Source: Tetracladium setigerum
Taxonomy: Eukaryota; Ascomycota; Leotiomycetes; Helotiales
Reading direction: 5' to 3'
Length of the DNA stretch: 64,000 nucleotides
Assembly: GCA_031472005.1 (NCBI GenBank)
Contig: PZJY01000005.1
Coordinates: 1,178,001 to 1,242,000, forward strand
The position numbers and the translations under genes are program-made. The notes below the pieces were generated by a model. The model made no database searches. It saw only the letters and a program-made list of their open reading frames with translations, and had not been told where the DNA came from. Below, piece after piece: positions 59,636 through 64,000 of this stretch (positions within the stretch are counted from its first letter, which is position 1; the number at the start of each line of letters is the position of its first letter).

Positions 59636-62453
59636 TCACCATCCCTCATTATGCTGCACAGCAGACCGACTTCTCAAATCACTACTACTCTTCCCCTTCC
59701 TTACCTTTCTCAACGCCTGGTTGGCAAGCCGAAACCTCCCCTCCACCAAACTCTCCGCATCACTCTCGTCATCCCTCTCAACCAGCACCTCTTTCCCACT
59801 TCCCGCACTCCTCTTGGCCACGTGACCTAATCTCATCTTATCCATATCTCCGGTCACGCCTTTCATCTCAGCGACGCCGCCAGGCTTGATACCTGGAAGT
59901 CCGCCAGTGCCATACCCAGAATCTCTGAACAACAGATCCTCGCCTTCACGGCTTTTGCGCAGATCCGGCGAGAGGGAGACGTCGGTGTCATCACTGAAGT
60001 AGAAGTCCCGGCCACTGACAGCTGCCACACCTTCGGGAGAGATGTCGCCAATTCCTGCTCCAATGTAGGTAGGTTCTGGACCAGCCCGAGAGGAGAGCGA
60101 ACGACTATAATTCGCGAATTGAGATGGGTGAGTCCAGATATGTTCCTTCTTGAAGACTCCATTTTCAGTGATGGATTCTCGCTTGCTGCTTAAGAGTGGT
60201 TCAAGTATATTTTTTGTTCGACTGAGTTTTGGTGTGTGGGTCGACACCCGGGAACTTGCTCGCGAGCGTTGAAAGGGCGATTCACCTCGAGCGAGGCCAA
60301 TGACAGGTGGTTCCGCTGATTCGTCGATTTCGTTTTCCGCGAAAGTTTGCTGGGGAGCGATGTATTGATTGGAAGATCTTTGACGTTGATGCGTCGGTTC
60401 TTCTTTGGGTGGGGTGGGCACGAATTGCCAATGACCACCACTTCCTGAAGCACTTCTTGTTCGACCGGGTACCTGGTCTGCAGGAACTTCAATGAGAGAC
60501 TTGCCATCTGGAGCATAGATGTAGTGCTTTGCTGGAAGGATCTCGGTTTCGATTACAGGTTGAATACGATGAAACACATCGTGAGTATGAATCTCTCGGA
60601 TCAGCTTCTCTTGACGATGCTCGTGTCGAGTTGGGATGACATGTTCATGAGTAACGGCTATTATTTTGCATGTTAGCAAGAAATGCTAACATTGCAGCCT
60701 AAATGCGATTTGGCTTGCTGTGCAATTGGGGAAGAGGCCAAATGCCAGGTGTAAAAGAAGAAAGAGTGGGGTTTTGATAGGCTGAGGGAAGTTGCAATAG
60801 GGATGGAGAGTGGTAGGTGGATGCTCTGGAGGAGTAATTCGGCGGGGCTGGCACGCCTGATGAAGGGCGTGCAGATACTGAAGGGATAGGAATGTATGTA
60901 CCAGGCAGAGTTTTGGTGATCACCTCTGTATCCCTTGTGTTATTCATATCAACAACAGCCTCATGACTGGGTGCCTCTTTCGCTCTGTCTATGGTGTATG
61001 ATCGTTTGGCTACGGTGGACATCGGGCGCGTGTGAAATGTTGATGTTTGTTCTTGCGGTGGGCTTGTGTTTGGAAAGGCAGAATATGTCACTGAGCTGCT
61101 CCTTGAGATTGACCTTCGTTGGCTTGAAGATCTATGATTTCCAGTACTAGATGATGGTCGGCTATAGTGGGTTGGCTTTGGTGGTGATGTCGGAAACGAA
61201 TCGCTTCGAGGTGACTCCTGCACTGGCGAGACGACTCTTGGTGTCAACTGTCCCAGAGAACTGAGCCTTTGAGGTGGGGCGATAGGAATGCTAGGATCTT
61301 TTACTTGTCGACCTCGAGGCAAAGTACTGAGATCAACTGGATCACTATCGTTTCGCCGGCGATTCTTGGGAGGTGGTGATGACGGAGGTGAGGAGGGTGG
61401 CAAAGCTTGATTATTCCTGTCAGAAGTGTCGAAGGTATAGTTGCCGCCATGGCCCATACGAGCAGGGTCATAGGAGAATTCCGGACTGGTCACACCTGAA
61501 GCGAGGGGTGTTGAGGATCGAACTTTGCTCTTCGTCCTCCCTTCCGTGTCGTCACCATTCCTAGCGATGCGACTAGTCTTCTGTTGAGCTACCTCATCAC
61601 CACTACTTGGCCCTTTTTTCCCTCCATAAACCGACTTGAGATATCCGAACTCGGAGGAGTTCAAATCGAGTTTTTGGTCTCCAAAAATAGCGATGTTGCG
61701 ATCAGCTACATCTTCTCCATAACTCCTTACTCCAGATGCTTTCACTCGAGGCGCAGCAACCTCCTTTCCTCGCATGTTCGAATAGGCTTCTAGAATATCG
61801 ACATGGGAGCTTTGGGAGAAGTTTCGCTGATGCTGCTTTTGTGCAAACGGGGGGACAAAACCAGCAATCTCTGGCGTTTTGCTTGGGAGAGGAGGCGCCG
61901 GAGTTGAGGTGGGTGTTGGACCTTTAGTAGGCGTGTAGGTTTGCACTTCTCGTACCGCAGGTTTGTTAGGCAAAGGAGGTAAGGGTTCTGCAGCTGGAGA
62001 CGGGCTCGAGGAGAACAGTGAGTTTCTTCTCTTGCTAAAGAAGCTCGGAGGATTCTTCGTGGAGAAACCAGATCTGGTCCGGCCATCATCAATCTTCGTC
62101 GCGATAGAATGTCCTCCTCCCGGCTCCCCATTATGTGGTGCAGTACTGGGCCTCTGCGATGGTACCTGAGATTGTGTTGCCCCGCCTCGATTTCTTTTCA
62201 TGCTCGGCGCCCTGGACACGATGTTGTTTACGAATGTGTTTGCTCGACTTTCGCTTTGTTTGGCCTCCCTCTTCGCTCTCGCGCGCTGGAGCGTTTCCTC
62301 CACATTGGGGCCATTGCCAGCGACAGGATAGGAACCTTTGACTGGAGGTTCTAATGCCGTTGCCGAATCATAGGAACCAGAACCGCTCTTCAGAGAGTTT
62401 TGGTTGCTGCTGGAGGAGCCAGAAAACAAGCTCCTAAAGAAACGCGACCCCAT
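59636..62453 (-). CDS. Large, mostly disordered conserved fungal protein
   Basis: Exons 62453-60902 and 60657-59636 with a 244-nt intron give 857 residues. The start at 62453 (MGSRFFRSLFSG) is the only ATG near the frame's beginning. Most of the first 520 residues are disordered and rich in Ser, Pro, Arg and Thr, with poly-Pro patches and a PPLPNKP-type SH3-ligand-like motif. The one compact-looking part spans the intron: TKTLPAVTHEHVIPTRHE continues into IREIHTHDVFHRIQPVIETE and LPAKHY. This His/Glu-rich block recurs in many filamentous ascomycete proteins of unknown role, which is why the intron was drawn to join it. The tail is again disordered with Ser/Arg and acidic patches. There is no signal peptide or membrane span. 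A scaffold role is conceivable but not shown. Confidence 0.75.
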
Positions 62454-62465
62454 CTTCCACTGCAA

Positions 62466-64000
62466 GGGGTCAAAATAAGCACGCCCGACCCGTCACAGGG
62501 GGTTGCTTGTAGTAGTGGGGAAATAATTATGGCGCAGACAGCGAACAAGGTCTTGAGATTGGCGACGGGGAAGCGAAGCGAGGAATAGAGAGTTATGTGA
62601 CAGAGTAATAATGACGAGAATGACTGAATGTTCGGAGAATTTTCATGACATCGCGACAACGGGGGGAAGGGAGGAAGAGGATGAGGAGAAAAGAGTTTGA
62701 CTGTTTGGGTGTGTTTGGTTCGCCGACTCCTCTCAGCTTGTGGCTTCAGACTACCTGCCGACAGATCTCGCCCCTGCAGCTAGCCAGCTCATGAGCCAAC
62801 CGATGGAGAGCAATTGGCCTTGGCTGGGGAGATCTCAAGATGAATATTTACGGAGTACATTCTTCCCAACAACCTTTCTTGCCTTGCGGCAAAGAACACA
62901 ATCAAGTAGGGAGCCGAGCAGAAGAATGAGGACGAGGATATACTTCGAAATACTCCGGACAAGAACACACTACTCTGTACCAAGCGAGCTTCTCCATCGA
63001 TACGAGAAAGCGTGCTTCTTCTAATGGCCGCTACGATAGCTTGTGAGATCTGACGAGTGCTTCGAGCCATGCTGCGATGTGCGACTTGGAAAAGGCACTT
63101 GCTCTCATTCTAGATTGGCTGGCGCCGCCTCCAAAAGCAGTCCGGATTATGTAGCAAATCAAATGGCTAACCGAGAAATAGCGTTGCATCGAGGCGAAAA
63201 TGCTCCGTGCAACCACTGGGCAACAACAACCACAACAACCACATCCTCGGTCCTGTACTGGAGGCTGCAGCTTTCAAATGTTAATAAACATCGAGGCGGG
63301 TGAAAGACTCTCATCGAATTCTCTCTGGCGAGGGAAATTCTTTCTTCTCGATCAACTCTTCATTGTGGCACGCGAACAATGTGGAAGATTGTGGCGTCGA
63401 TGACCCTTCCAGCGAAGAAGTTGCCATACTCAGCAAGCTTGGCGATGTCGTTTGCATATCAGTGACTTATCTCTATTCTTGCGCTGCTTTACTAGTGATA
63501 CCGCAGTACTATATTCTTGCTTGAGCAGACCAGCTTTTCTTTCTTTTCAACTTCATCGACGTCGATCTGATTTCACATTTCACACACGTGTCCCGCACAA
63601 CAAGTGCTGAAGTCTTCTGCACCTAACCGAAGTCATGATGCAATGGGGTTTTCTCTCTTAGCTACTGGGAATGTTCAGCGCACCGGGACAATCTCCCCTT
63701 CGTTCATATCTCACTACTCAACTAGATGCGATTGATTATCCCCGGGTCATCCTAGACCTAGATCTACACAGGCTACACAGCGGAACAGGATCTCCCATGC
63801 ATGCACAACATCTTGATGGATCGACGGGGATTAGTGGCCGCTTTGATTTGCTACCACGAGCGTCAGAGGCACCAAAGAAGACTTGTCAAAAGATCCCTGT
63901 GTCTATCACTCAAATCATTTCTTGGATACTTTCGAATTATAACTCAGTTCTGCTACTTGCGAAGCTCTCCGAAGCTCTTAGTTCGTCATATGCATTTTGA
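62466..64000. other. End region without a supported gene
   Basis: This is the upstream flank of the preceding gene. A plus-strand ORF from 63671 to the last base of the window (109 residues) has no recognisable features. A CAACAACAACCACAACAACC tract lies at 63222-63241. A TACGGAGTA element occurs at 62849-62857. Confidence 0.5.

Noticed and set aside
63671..64000. 109-residue plus-strand ORF ending at the last base of the window
   Set aside because: No family features, no adjoining exon visible; cannot be separated from chance at this length.
1..64000. tRNA, rRNA, CRISPR or complete transposable element
   Set aside because: No convincing A/B-box pair, rRNA segment, spaced identical repeats with spacers, or transposase/reverse-transcriptase motif was found by reading.

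Overview
The window reads as nuclear DNA of a filamentous ascomycete. Genes are on both strands, introns are mostly 49-100 nt with GT...AG ends, and the set includes a Zn(II)2Cys6 regulator, a PmaA-type plasma-membrane H+-ATPase, a fused pyrimidine CPSase/ATCase, a TRPY-type vacuolar channel and a GH6 cellulase. The overall look suggests Leotiomycetes, probably Sclerotiniaceae (Botrytis/Sclerotinia type). That placement is an inference from general resemblance, not from a search.

Layout. 0.3-2.6 kb (-): Zn2Cys6 transcription factor. 2.6-17.5 kb: a stretch of about 15 kb with no gene I can support. It holds two families of degenerate repeats near 3.8-5.0 kb and many TACAGTA/TACTGTA motifs between 8 and 13 kb. 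17.5-21.3 kb (+): H+-ATPase. 22.3-26.0 kb (-): two unrecognised, helix-rich proteins, with minisatellites in and around them. 27.0-29.1 kb (-): MFS transporter. 29.6-36.6 kb (-): URA2-type CPSase-ATCase with a dead dihydroorotase domain. 38.2-41.8 kb (+): YVC1-like cation channel. 42.4-43.0 kb (+): small membrane protein. 43.5-44.9 kb (+): cytosolic protein with a VPS13/sterol-glucosyltransferase-tail-like repeat. 45.9-47.8 kb (+): DHA-type MFS exporter. 48.6-50.0 kb: a diverged repeat array built around a 22-nt core. 51.0-52.4 kb (-): secreted cell-surface protein with duplicated exon modules. 53.8-55.5 kb (-): hexose transporter. 57.9-59.2 kb (+): GH6 glycoside hydrolase. 59.6-62.5 kb (-): large disordered conserved protein.

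Functionally this is an ordinary chromosomal arm: a proton pump and proton-coupled sugar uptake, de novo pyrimidine synthesis, a vacuolar ion channel, a secreted cellulase and a cell-surface protein. I see no biosynthetic cluster and no complete transposon.

The strongest cross-cutting signal is about the sequence itself. Six genes (possibly seven) have eight (nine) reading-frame breaks. Each is repaired by adding one G or C to a G/C run of 3-6 nt at the expected place. This points to systematic homopolymer under-calling rather than gene decay, and the affected models below are described as single genes on that reading. The most novel-looking DNA is the 48.6-50.0 kb repeat array and the long gene-free stretch upstream of the proton pump.
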